Positions 1-7,831 of a DNA stretch of 64,000 nt are shown one piece after another. A program made the translations under genes and the position numbers. The notes beneath the pieces are model-generated. The model was not told the origin of the DNA. It saw only the letters and a list, made by a program, of their open reading frames with translations, and ran no database searches. Origin of the DNA: Paenibacillus odorifer (GTDB taxonomy: Bacteria; Bacillota; Bacilli; Paenibacillales; Paenibacillaceae); the NCBI RefSeq assembly GCF_000758725.1, contig NZ_CP009428.1, forward strand, positions 1,488,001 through 1,552,000, read 5' to 3'. Position 1 is the stretch's first letter. Each line of letters begins with the position of its first letter.

Positions 1-2
1 CC

Positions 3-752
3 GGGCTGTTAGAAAAAGGTGTGCAAATGGCCGATATTACAGGCCAAGAAGCATTGTCGGCAGCAGCTAAAGCAGCACTGACAGATGCTTTGACCAATGC
101 ATCCAAAGTCCAAGGAACCTATAAAGACGGAACCTTTACTGCATTTGGTGATGCTTATGATAAAGGAACGAACAGAGCGGACGTTACCCTGCGTAACGGC
201 AAAATCGTAAATGTAGCATTGTATCGTGTAGGAATGAACCTTGTAGATAGAGGGAACGCTGCTTACCCTGAGGTGGTAAAAGCAATTCCTCAGTTGACGG
301 CTAGCTTCCTCGCAGCAGGTACTAGAGAAGGCGTGCAGGAAGTAGATGCTGTGTCCGGTGCAACTAGCAGCAGCGTGGCTTTAAAGACTGCGGTGGATAG
401 AGCATACGGAAAAGCTGAGGTTGTAGAAGCTAATAAAGCGGCTTATTTCGATGGAATCTTCATTGGTGTAAGTGCCGATAAGCTTGTAAATGTTATGGTG
501 AATGTAGAGTACGGTGTTCCTGTCAAAATGCTTGTTTATTATTTGGATAAAAACGGAAGTGTAAGAACAATCAATCAGTTAACGGACGCGGAGCTGGCAG
601 TGAAAGGTGAAATCGAGTCGACATCGACCGGATATAGCCTGCACAAATATGGTTACCGTCCAGCAGTCTTCGGAAAAAATGATGCAGAGAAAGAAATATC
701 CGCTAAAGCGGTAGAAGCTATTAAATCAGCACTTGAATCGGCTGGTAAATAA
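3..752 (+). CDS. FMN-binding domain protein, C-terminal part (5' end outside window)
   Basis: The reading frame is open to the left edge, so the protein begins outside the window; GTG 21 and ATG 27 are internal candidates without a clear ribosome-binding site. What is visible is about 250 residues. An FMN-binding domain lies in the first half and contains the VSGATSSS motif near residue 120, the type of Ser/Gly/Ala/Thr motif through which FMN is covalently attached to Thr in NqrC/RnfG-like proteins. The last 100 residues form a second alpha/beta segment I do not recognise. Proteins of this type act outside the membrane in electron transfer. The neighbours give no further clue to the partner. 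A hairpin terminator follows directly. Confidence 0.75.
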   Translation, partial: GLLEKGVQMADITGQEALSAAAKAALTDALTNASKVQGTYKDGTFTAFGDAYDKGTNRADVTLRNGKIVNVALYRVGMNLVDRGNAAYPEVVKAIPQLTASFLAAGTREGVQEVDAVSGATSSSVALKTAVDRAYGKAEVVEANKAAYFDGIFIGVSADKLVNVMVNVEYGVPVKMLVYYLDKNGSVRTINQLTDAELAVKGEIESTSTGYSLHKYGYRPAVFGKNDAEKEISAKAVEAIKSALESAGK

Positions 753-766
753 TTATCGTTTTATAA

Positions 767-820
767 TAAAAGGAGGATATTCCAGTGCCAGAATATGGCC
801 GGGGAGTAGCCTCCTTTTTC
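767..820 (+). terminator. Rho-independent terminator after the FMN-binding gene
   Basis: An outer stem of AAAGGAGG paired with CCTCCTTT encloses a second small stem (ATATTC/GAATAT), followed by a T run. It begins 15 nt after the stop codon. The AAAGGAGG arm is part of the hairpin and not a ribosome-binding site, because no start codon follows at a usable distance. Confidence 0.7.
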
Positions 821-949
821 AAATATTCTTGGCTTGTACATAAATATGAAAATAGATCGTATAGTGATTTAAAGGGATTTTGGAGGTGAGTGTCTAAAGT
901 TTAATATAGAGAGCAGGCCGAAAGCCTGTTATTAATAGGAGGCTCCAAC

Positions 950-1906
950 ATGACACAAATTAAACAGCTCGCTCCACAAGATGAATTTGTTGGCTTTTAT
1001 CTTTTAAGAGAGCTGGCAATTAAACAAACGAACGGCACTCCTCCAAAAGATTATTTTGACATCGTCCTGGGGGATTCCACTGGACAATTATCCGCGAAAT
1101 ATTGGGATGCCAGCACAACTGATAAAGAAACTTTTTTTCCTATGGCGCTTGTGAAGGTACGCGGGATTGCTCATACTTATCGTGAGAAATTACAAATAAA
1201 AATTACTAAAATCAGGTTGGTTAACGATGAGGATGGCGTTGCACTTACGGATTTCATCCGTTCTGCCCCAATTCGTCCAGTAGACCTTATTCATACGATT
1301 AAAGGGGTTATGGCAAGTATTTCGGATCCGGAAATTGCTTCAATTGTCTCTTTTTGTGTGGGTAAAGTGGAAGAGAAATTGATGCATTATCCGGCAGCCA
1401 AAACACATCATCATGCTTATTTTGCCGGACTTGCTTATCATATGGTGCGTATGCTGGAAATCGGTGATTTTCTGTGCAAGCAGCGTCCGTTCTTGAATCC
1501 AGATCTAATGAAGGCCGGGATCATTCTGCATGATATCGCGAAGCCGGAGGAGATGGTCTCCCAGCTTGGGATTGTCTCGGAATATAGCGTTCAGGGCAAA
1601 TTAATTGGCCATATCTCGATGGCGTCTAATTGGATCACGGAAGCGGCTATCCGCTTAGATATTGATTTGAATTCGGAAAAGGTTATGGCGTTACAGCATC
1701 TCGTATTGTCACATCATAATCTGGGCGAATGGGGGAGTCCTGTTCAGCCACAGACAGCTGAGGCAGTCGCTCTGCATCATATCGATGCGATGGATGCGAA
1801 GCTGCAAATGGTGGAGGATGCTTTGGATACCACACCGGAGACCGAGGAATGGACACCGTTCATCAGAGGTCTAGAGAATAAGGCTGTGTATCGTTTGAAG
1901 ATTTAA
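950..1906 (+). CDS. yhaM: 3'-5' exoribonuclease YhaM
   Basis: The 318-aa protein matches YhaM of Bacillus (314 aa) in length and layout. An OB-fold nucleic-acid-binding domain covers roughly residues 10-95 and an HD phosphohydrolase domain residues 150-290. The metal-binding residues are visible as the HHH cluster at 153-155, HD at 194-195, H221 and the HH pair at 255-256. YhaM degrades RNA and single-stranded DNA from the 3' end in the cytoplasm and takes part in mRNA turnover. The start is ATG 950, set by an AGGAGG 7 nt upstream. The gene stands alone with its own terminator. A small CAGGC/GCCTG hairpin lies just before the ribosome-binding site (911-930). Confidence 0.92.
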   Translation: MTQIKQLAPQDEFVGFYLLRELAIKQTNGTPPKDYFDIVLGDSTGQLSAKYWDASTTDKETFFPMALVKVRGIAHTYREKLQIKITKIRLVNDEDGVALTDFIRSAPIRPVDLIHTIKGVMASISDPEIASIVSFCVGKVEEKLMHYPAAKTHHHAYFAGLAYHMVRMLEIGDFLCKQRPFLNPDLMKAGIILHDIAKPEEMVSQLGIVSEYSVQGKLIGHISMASNWITEAAIRLDIDLNSEKVMALQHLVLSHHNLGEWGSPVQPQTAEAVALHHIDAMDAKLQMVEDALDTTPETEEWTPFIRGLENKAVYRLKI

Positions 1907-1924
1907 GTGATGTTCTGTAAAACC

Positions 1925-1967
1925 AAACCCCCAATCAGCAGAAAAGAGCTGGTTGGGGGTTTTTAAT
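1925..1967 (+). terminator. Terminator after yhaM
   Basis: Stem AACCCCCAATCAGC paired with GCTGGTTGGGGGTT and a following T run. It also lies at the 3' end of the convergent exonuclease gene and could serve both strands. Confidence 0.8.
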
Positions 1968-1975
1968 GTTCTTGA

Positions 1976-2632
1976 TTATTTCGACAAAGTGGCGCGGCTG
2001 CTATAAATGGAGGGTTTATGTTTAGTGCCTTGTTTCTTAACAGGCTTTTTCGCGCGAGTCGAAAATGGGGTATACCCACCGGCAAATATCGTTCCGCTAG
2101 TATATCCTTGACTGGCAGAGAGCAATAGAGGATCATAGTGCTCCTCCTGCTCCATAAGTTTTACTAGAATTGCAGCGGCTGCGCGTGCGTCATCCAAGGC
2201 ATCATGGTGCTTTAGCGTAATGCCGAAAAAATCGGAGACTACATTAAGTTTATGGGAGGGCAGGTCGGGCAGCATTTTTTTGCCTAATAAATAGGTACAT
2301 AAGTATTGAAAGCTTGGGTAGCTCAGGGACATTCCATCGAGACAATAACGCAGGACGCTCATATCAAAAGCAGCATTATGCGCCACGACGATTTGTCCGT
2401 GTAGTAAAGGTTCAACGGTGGGCCATAGCTCTTGAAAAGTAGGTTGGCCGATTACCATTGATGGTGTGATGCCGTGTATCGAAATGTTCATGCCATCAAA
2501 CCGCTGCTGCGGGTCAATTAGCCAAGAATGCTCTGCGGTTATATTTCCAGCTTTAACTTCCACAAGTCCCAAGGCACATGCGCTGGATCGACTGGAGTTC
2601 GCGGTCTCAAAGTCAATTGCTATAAAGTCCAT
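1976..2632 (-). CDS. DnaQ/RNase T-family 3'-5' exonuclease
   Basis: The 218-aa protein is a DEDDh exonuclease. Motif I is DFET at residues 7-10, motif II is HNAAFDMSVL near 85-94, and motif III is HDALDDARAAA near 142-152, so all acidic residues and the catalytic His are present. Such stand-alone epsilon-like proteins trim DNA or RNA 3' ends in the cytoplasm, and the true substrate cannot be told from sequence. The last 35 residues are basic and Ser/Lys-rich and could bind nucleic acid. The gene converges on yhaM and diverges from the TerD-vWA gene. Confidence 0.82.
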   Translation of the reverse strand: MDFIAIDFETANSSRSSACALGLVEVKAGNITAEHSWLIDPQQRFDGMNISIHGITPSMVIGQPTFQELWPTVEPLLHGQIVVAHNAAFDMSVLRYCLDGMSLSYPSFQYLCTYLLGKKMLPDLPSHKLNVVSDFFGITLKHHDALDDARAAAAILVKLMEQEEHYDPLLLSASQGYTSGTIFAGGYTPFSTRAKKPVKKQGTKHKPSIYSSRATLSK

Positions 2633-2743
2633 TCGTAAAGCTCCTTATCTATCATATATACGTTTCATATTAAAGTAGTAAAATGATAAATACAATCTAG
2701 TGAATCACAATGAGCTGTTCAGTAAAAATAAGGAGATGATAGA

Positions 2744-4042
2744 GTGCGGCTTATAAAGGGGCAAAAGGTGGATATTACGAAAGGGAGAAACGTGAACAAG
2801 CTTTTGCTGAAATTTGGGTGGATGACTGCTGATATTAGAATTGGCATAGACTCTGCTGCTTTTTTACTGTCAGAACAGAACCGTTGCGAACGCGATGAGA
2901 ACTTTATCTTTTATGGCAATCCGTTGTCTATAGACGAAGCTGTAACTCATTCTGTCTTACAACTAGGGGATAAAGAAGCTATCGCCATTACGCTTTCTCG
3001 ACTTCCTAAGGATATTACTAGAATAGCTTTAACTTTAACGATCTATGAAGGAGAAAAATTAGGACACTCTATGAAGCAAGTAACCTCTCCTTATCTACGC
3101 TTAGTGGATGCTGCTAGCGGTGAGGAATTATTCGTTTTCGAGTATGGCTCTGACCTGTCGACGGAGACAGCTATTGTGGTTGGAGAGCTATATCGCTATG
3201 GTTCAGAGTGGAAATTCAGTGCAATTGGTAGTGGCTTTGAGGGAGGATTGGCTGCGTTATGTACAAACTATGGGCTCGTTATTGAAGAAGACGAAGGGAA
3301 CCCTGAGGTAGCGGCCACAGCTGAGTTAACCCTGCCTTTAGAGACGATCCGCTATGAAGAGAAGAATGTACTGTCCTCTATTGATTTACGTAAAAAAATT
3401 GTTCAGATCACCTTAGAAAAAAAGAATCTGACAGGAGTCATTGCAAGGGTAGGCGTTGTCCTGGATATTACAGGATCTATGAGAAATCTCTATAATAATG
3501 GAACCGTTCAAGAAGTAGTTGAGCGTATATTAGCCGTTGCCTGTAAATTTGATGATAACCAATCGTTAGATGTGTGGGTGTACGATACGGAGTTTAGCCG
3601 GCTGCCACCTGTGACAGAGCAGGATTTAGGAAGATATGTGTTTACACATATTTTAAATAATCGTACCATTCATAAGTTTGGCCGCAATAATGAACCGCCA
3701 GTAATGGAGGATATCATTAAAAAATATACGGAGGAAGAACCCGATTCTACACCGGTATTTATCATATTTATTAACGATGGTGGTGTAGTGAAATCCACTA
3801 AAAATGTGATTATGGCTGCTTCGGTCCAACCAATTTTTTGGCAGTTTGTCGGAATCGGTAACTCGGATTTTGAAGTATTGAAGCAACTTGATACGATGAA
3901 GGGACGTTTGGTGGATAACGCCAATTTTATTCATCTGGACCAAATTGAAAAGGTGACTGATGAAGATCTGTATGATCAGCTACTGAATGAATTCCCCATG
4001 TGGCTAAGGGCAGCGAAAGAAAAAAGAATCCTGCGAGCATAA
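2744..4042 (+). CDS. TerD-domain and vWA-domain (TerF-like) fusion protein
   Basis: This 432-aa protein has an N-terminal TerD-type beta-sandwich (about 1-185) and a C-terminal von Willebrand A domain of the TerF type (about 230-425). The vWA domain has a MIDAS-like DITGS at residues 241-245. TerD domains bind calcium and belong to tellurite and general stress-resistance systems. The start is GTG 2744 with AGGAG at 2731-2735. No other ter gene (terC, terB, terZ) is adjacent, so the protein is separated from the usual ter operon and its job here is unknown. A hairpin terminator follows. Confidence 0.8.
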   Translation: MRLIKGQKVDITKGRNVNKLLLKFGWMTADIRIGIDSAAFLLSEQNRCERDENFIFYGNPLSIDEAVTHSVLQLGDKEAIAITLSRLPKDITRIALTLTIYEGEKLGHSMKQVTSPYLRLVDAASGEELFVFEYGSDLSTETAIVVGELYRYGSEWKFSAIGSGFEGGLAALCTNYGLVIEEDEGNPEVAATAELTLPLETIRYEEKNVLSSIDLRKKIVQITLEKKNLTGVIARVGVVLDITGSMRNLYNNGTVQEVVERILAVACKFDDNQSLDVWVYDTEFSRLPPVTEQDLGRYVFTHILNNRTIHKFGRNNEPPVMEDIIKKYTEEEPDSTPVFIIFINDGGVVKSTKNVIMAASVQPIFWQFVGIGNSDFEVLKQLDTMKGRLVDNANFIHLDQIEKVTDEDLYDQLLNEFPMWLRAAKEKRILRA

Positions 4043-4080
4043 AAATACATTATTCAGAATGAATAAGCCTATGCGCTACA

Positions 4081-4125
4081 ATAAGCCATAACCACCTATC
4101 TTAGGGATGTTATGGCTTTTTCCAG
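4081..4125 (+). terminator. Terminator after the TerD-vWA gene
   Basis: Inverted repeat AAGCCATAAC / GTTATGGCTT followed by a short T run. It covers ATG 4112, which argues against using that codon as the start of the next gene. Confidence 0.75.
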
Positions 4126-4225
4126 TTTCGCTATCTTGCTATTCTATTCAACAATCCGTACACTGCCAAATAGGTATTGTATATTAGGATTAGGGTCATC
4201 ACTATCAGATACGGGAGGAAACACT

Positions 4226-4843
4226 TTGAGCAGCGTAATTACTAAGTTTTTTGATTATGGGCAAGAAGACATAGATTATCTCCGAAGTGTGGATCCAGTA
4301 CTTGGCGCAGCTATGGCACGGATGGGCAGAGTGGAACGTGTAATTATACCGGATCTTTTTACTGCGCTTATCTATGCTATAGTAGGACAGCTTATTTCAG
4401 TAAAAGCGGTTCGGACCATTTGGAACAGAATGTTGGCTCAGTTCAGAGACATCACTCCGCAGCAGTTAGCGTTACATACGGCGGATGAGATTCAAAGCTG
4501 TGGGATGACGATGAAAAAGGCACTATGTATCCATGAGATTTCCAATTTGGTCGCTCAGGGTGATTTTAAGCTGGAGGAATTGCCTGGGTTATCAGATCAA
4601 GAGGTTATACAAAAACTTATGACGTTAAAGGGCATTGGCAAGTGGACGGCAGAAATGATGTTAATCCATTCTATGGAACGACGGGATGTGGTCAGCTGGG
4701 GAGATATTGCGATTCGTCGGGGGATGATGAAGCTGTATGGACTTGATAAGCTTACCAAAGATCAATTTGAACAATACCGGCTAAACTATTCTCCTTTGGG
4801 TTCTGTGGCTTCTATATATTTATGGGAAATTTCATTTGAATAA
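4226..4843 (+). CDS. DNA-3-methyladenine glycosylase, AlkA-like (HhH-GPD family)
   Basis: The 205-aa protein carries a helix-hairpin-helix (LKGIGKWTA near 131-139) followed by the Gly/Pro-Asp segment with catalytic D160 in WGDIAIRRG, the arrangement of alkylpurine glycosylases. It removes alkylated bases from DNA by hydrolysing the glycosidic bond. The open frame extends to 4112, but that start lies in the previous terminator; TTG 4226 has GGGAGGA six nt upstream and is chosen. It lacks the long N-terminal domain of E. coli AlkA, as many Gram-positive homologues do. An AlkD-like gene follows immediately, so the two probably form an alkylation-repair operon. Confidence 0.85.
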   Translation: MSSVITKFFDYGQEDIDYLRSVDPVLGAAMARMGRVERVIIPDLFTALIYAIVGQLISVKAVRTIWNRMLAQFRDITPQQLALHTADEIQSCGMTMKKALCIHEISNLVAQGDFKLEELPGLSDQEVIQKLMTLKGIGKWTAEMMLIHSMERRDVVSWGDIAIRRGMMKLYGLDKLTKDQFEQYRLNYSPLGSVASIYLWEISFE

Positions 4844-4865
4844 TGGACGGGTAAGGAGTACTACT

Positions 4866-5576
4866 ATGGAAAAAACAATAAGAGAACAGCTATTGAATTT
4901 GGCAGAGGTGGACTACCAAAAGTTTTCTGCGGCCTTAATTCCGACGATAGATAATGTTATAGGCGTCAGGCTACCGGAATTGCGCAAGCTTGCTAAAATC
5001 ATTGCAAAGGGTGATTGGAGAGCCTATTTGGAGCATGCCGAGACAGATTATTTTGAAGAAGTGATGCTGCAAGGTATGGTGCTTGGCTACGTGAAGACAG
5101 ATCTTGAAGAAATCCTACGTTATATCGCAGACTTTATTCCCAGAATTGATAACTGGTCCGTATGCGATAGCTTTTGCACAGGCCTGAAGTTTACCGTAAA
5201 GAATAAAGAACGGGTGTGGGAGTTTATAATGCCTTACCTATTGTCAGATCAAGAATATGAAATCCGTTTTGCTGTGGTAATGATGCTTAATTTCTTTATT
5301 GAAGAGGCGTATATCAGCCGGATTTTACAATTGCTCGATAAGGTCAGTCATGAAGGCTATTATGTAAAAATGGCGGTTTCTTGGGCGCTTTCGATTTGTT
5401 ATGTGAAATTGCCAGAGCCTACGATGAGTTATTTGAGAAACAACAGCTTAGATGATTTCACTTACAACAAAGCTTTGCAGAAAATCACTGAGTCTTATCG
5501 TGTGGATCCAGAAACGAAAAAATGGATTCGCGGGATGAAAAGAAGTAAAAAACAAGCCCCTTATTCAGCTCAATAG
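4866..5576 (+). CDS. DNA alkylation repair protein, AlkD-like
   Basis: The 236-aa protein is an all-helical HEAT-repeat protein of the AlkC/AlkD type. It shows the family's VRLPELRKLAK segment near 30-41 and DNWSVCDSFC near 98-107, which contains the conserved Trp and Asp. AlkD excises bulky or positively charged alkyl purines without base flipping. The start is ATG 4866 with TAAGGAG upstream; the longer frame from 4836 overlaps the previous gene and has no ribosome-binding site. The gap to the AlkA-like stop codon is 22 nt, so co-transcription is likely. Confidence 0.87.
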   Translation: MEKTIREQLLNLAEVDYQKFSAALIPTIDNVIGVRLPELRKLAKIIAKGDWRAYLEHAETDYFEEVMLQGMVLGYVKTDLEEILRYIADFIPRIDNWSVCDSFCTGLKFTVKNKERVWEFIMPYLLSDQEYEIRFAVVMMLNFFIEEAYISRILQLLDKVSHEGYYVKMAVSWALSICYVKLPEPTMSYLRNNSLDDFTYNKALQKITESYRVDPETKKWIRGMKRSKKQAPYSAQ

Positions 5577-5601
5577 CTGAGTAGTAAGAGGCTTGTTGTC
5601 C
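5551..5601. terminator. Bidirectional terminator between alkD-like and pspA
   Basis: A long inverted repeat (AACAAGCCCCTTATTCAGCT paired with AGCTGAGTAGTAAGAGGCTTGTT) lies between convergent genes and overlaps the 3' end of the AlkD-like gene. It can terminate transcription from both sides. Confidence 0.75.
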
Positions 5602-5604
5602 TAT

Positions 5605-6297
5605 TTATTTTTTCTCAGTGTTTACTTCAGTGTTGGTTTTACGGTTGCGGATTCGCTCGATTTCGATGTCAACGGCGCTACGCAGGTTAGGATCGATGGA
5701 AGGACTTATTCCTGTGCCTATATTGAATTTATTTTTGGAGTTTTCCGCCAATGCTTCCCACTCGAAAATCTTTTCTTCCATTCGTTCGAAACCTTGTGAA
5801 GCTGATCCTACATTTAGACCTTTCGTAGAAGAACGTGGAGCAGAGTTGAGTGTTTCTGTCGCTTGTTGAGCGCGAGCGATAAGTTCAGTTCTTTTCGCTT
5901 TGAGATGTTCACGCTCTTCTTTTGCTCTAGCGATATTGATCTCAAGCTCTGCAAGGGATTGCTTAGTTTGTACTTGGCTATTTATGGACTCTTCCAACTG
6001 TTCTACGTACCGTAACTTGGCTATGAGTGCCAGACGAGCTCTTTCTTCATTTCCTTGTTCAACTGCTTGAACGGCTTCGGCTTCACTTTGCTCTACTAAC
6101 TGAGTATATTCTTGCTTACGGCGTTCCAACACACTTGCTGTAACTTGCAGATCACGCTCATTGCGTTCCGCCTTAGCGATATCATTTTCAAGATCACGTA
6201 AATACTGACCTGTCAGCAACACCGGGTTTTCTAATTTGTTTAAACCTTCGTGTAGGGCTGCTTTAGTAATTGTGGAAATTCTTTTTAATAGACTCAT
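5605..6297 (-). CDS. pspA: PspA/IM30-family phage-shock protein
   Basis: The 230-aa protein is almost entirely helical coiled coil with the N-terminal amphipathic helix typical of PspA/Vipp1 (residues 1-24) and long charged heptad stretches from 25 to 150. PspA oligomers bind the inner face of the cytoplasmic membrane and guard it under envelope stress. Length fits the family (about 220-230 aa). A PspC-domain gene lies just upstream on the same strand with a 59-bp gap, so the pair is likely an envelope-stress operon. Confidence 0.88.
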   Translation of the reverse strand: MSLLKRISTITKAALHEGLNKLENPVLLTGQYLRDLENDIAKAERNERDLQVTASVLERRKQEYTQLVEQSEAEAVQAVEQGNEERARLALIAKLRYVEQLEESINSQVQTKQSLAELEINIARAKEEREHLKAKRTELIARAQQATETLNSAPRSSTKGLNVGSASQGFERMEEKIFEWEALAENSKNKFNIGTGISPSIDPNLRSAVDIEIERIRNRKTNTEVNTEKK

Positions 6298-6356
6298 GTT
6301 CTATCTCTCCTTTTTTATGGTTGGATTAGGGTTAGTTTGTATTAAACGACGATTTA

Positions 6357-6575
6357 TTAATAGAAATCATGTCCATCTGAAAAGCTGTTAAAAGGTTCTT
6401 TAGGAACGATGATACTAGCGATGACGTAGAAGATAAGTACTGTTCCGAAGCTGAACAATGCTGCGGCAACAGCAACGAGACGGATTACTGTAGCATCAAT
6501 ACCAGACCAACGAGCAAGACCTCCGCACAAGCCACTTATCTTCTGATCACTTTGGGAACGATATAATTTTTTCAT
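6357..6575 (-). CDS. PspC-domain membrane protein
   Basis: This 72-aa protein is a minimal PspC domain: a short N-terminal cytoplasmic part with the SGLCGGLARW motif (14-23), then one long hydrophobic region (about 30-58) ending in IVPKEP. PspC domains sense envelope stress and can recruit PspA. It reads into pspA. The upstream region (6576-6860) faces the divergent zinc-ribbon gene and may hold promoters for both. Confidence 0.88.
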   Translation of the reverse strand: MKKLYRSQSDQKISGLCGGLARWSGIDATVIRLVAVAAALFSFGTVLIFYVIASIIVPKEPFNSFSDGHDFY

Positions 6576-6861
6576 TTATTGTTTTCTTCCTCTCGTATGG
6601 GTGTGATTGTTATTGAATCCTGCAACCCGTTTGCTTATGTACTCATTCTAATGTCTTTTTGCATGCGAAAAAACGGCCTGGAGGCGGTTTTGTATACCAG
6701 ACCTGAGTCGAGGTTCGTTCCCGCAGGAAGGCGGGGAAAGGGTTAGTAAATCGGTTATAGGCTACAAACCATGGACGAAGTTAGGTACAATAAAGAAAGG
6801 AATACTTCTGGCGGTGTCGAAATATGCTTATATATGACTACTACGGAATTGGGGGCTGAAT

Positions 6862-7275
6862 ATGAGTTTTTTTAACAAAGTAAAAGCAGGGGTAAGCGAG
6901 GCTGGGAATAAAGCAAAAACAGTGGTGGAGATTAACCGGTTGAAGCTGCAAAATAACGGTAAGCAAAATGATATTGACCAGCAGTATCAGGTTATGGGCA
7001 AACTGTTATTTGAAGCCGTAACTCAAGGTGCAGGACCACTGCCAAGTGAGCAAATCGAGACTAATATCAATCGTATTCTCGAATTGAAGGCTGAGATTGA
7101 GACGAACCTTCAGCAAATTGCTGAGTTGTCCGATGTAAAGCATTGCAAAGCATGCGGTGGGAATGTGGCGATCGAGGCACGCTTTTGTCCGGCCTGCGGA
7201 TCCACTTTTGAAGTGGCAAAAGAACCTGTCAGTGATGTAACTCCGTCCTCGATTTCTTTGGATAAGAAGGAATAG
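6862..7275 (+). CDS. Helical protein with C-terminal zinc ribbon
   Basis: The 137-aa protein has a helical, coiled-coil-like N-terminal two-thirds (residues 1-90, with the opening MSFFNKVKAGV resembling an amphipathic helix) and a zinc ribbon with CKAC and CPAC pairs near 95-113. The last 24 residues look disordered. The specific function is not known. It diverges from pspC-pspA, and its amphipathic start makes a membrane-associated role plausible. A Spo0A-box-like TGTCGAA lies at 6815-6821, which may be chance. Confidence 0.7.
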   Translation: MSFFNKVKAGVSEAGNKAKTVVEINRLKLQNNGKQNDIDQQYQVMGKLLFEAVTQGAGPLPSEQIETNINRILELKAEIETNLQQIAELSDVKHCKACGGNVAIEARFCPACGSTFEVAKEPVSDVTPSSISLDKKE

Positions 7276-7302
7276 ATTTACTTCATACAAGAAACTTATG
7301 AA

Positions 7303-7355
7303 TAAAGAGGCTGTCTCAAAAGTAGTGAATACTACTTATGAGGCAGCTTCTTTTT
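7303..7355 (+). terminator. Terminator after the zinc-ribbon gene
   Basis: Nearly perfect inverted repeat: AAAGAGGCTGTCTCA paired with TGAGGCAGCTTCTTT, plus a T run. Confidence 0.8.
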
Positions 7356-7831
7356 AGTAAAAAGGCTATAAGCGGATTCTTGCTGTAGCCAATAGACTAT
7401 GGGCTACGCACACAAAGTATTCTATGCCATTAGGTTGGGCGGCGGAATATTCATTTTGTGTGATACCTGTTGGGGACGATATCTATTGGACGGTGCGATA
7501 AGCAGTATGCGGGGGCCGTTTGTGTTGTCTGCGTTTATGAATGTGCGAAGCCGGCCTAAAACTAATTAGGGAAAAACTCCCTGGAAATAACCAATATTCG
7601 CTCTAAATGAACGAATTTAGGGAATATCTCCCTAATAATAAGGGGAATTTCTTTAATTGCTAACGAATCAGCTGAAATTTAGGGAGGTTTTCCCTGATTA
7701 TTAGTCTAATGAACGAAAATCCCAGAATTTCAGGGAGAAATTCCCCAATTATTTTAGCGGAGCTTAATTAGATCTTTAAGCGGGATTCGTATCTACAATC
7801 TTAATTTCACTTGTCTATAATCTAGTGTCGT
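7356..7831. other. Gene-free stretch
   Basis: No supported gene lies here. The first 200 bp show nothing I can name. The second half holds four copies of a short palindrome, listed separately. Confidence 0.6.
7568..7746. repeat. Four-copy array of a 15-bp palindromic motif
   Basis: The motif AGGGA-N5-TCCCT occurs at 7568-7582, 7619-7633 and 7681-7695, and with one change (TCCCC) at 7732-7746. Copy starts are 51, 62 and 51 bp apart. Longer context is partly shared: AACGAA and AATTTAGGGA precede the later copies and (A/G)ATTATT follows several. So these are diverged copies of a unit of about 50-60 bp. The role is unknown. Confidence 0.8.

Noticed and set aside
4112..4225. N-terminal extension of the AlkA-like gene
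   Set aside because: It begins within the previous terminator hairpin and the real ribosome-binding site precedes TTG 4226.
6815..6821. Spo0A box before the zinc-ribbon gene
   Set aside because: A seven-base match is expected by chance several times in a window of this size, and no supporting second box is present.
7303..7355. Insertion-sequence end (GGCTGTCTCA-like)
   Set aside because: The sequence forms a perfect hairpin with a T run directly after a gene; no transposase or second end is visible.
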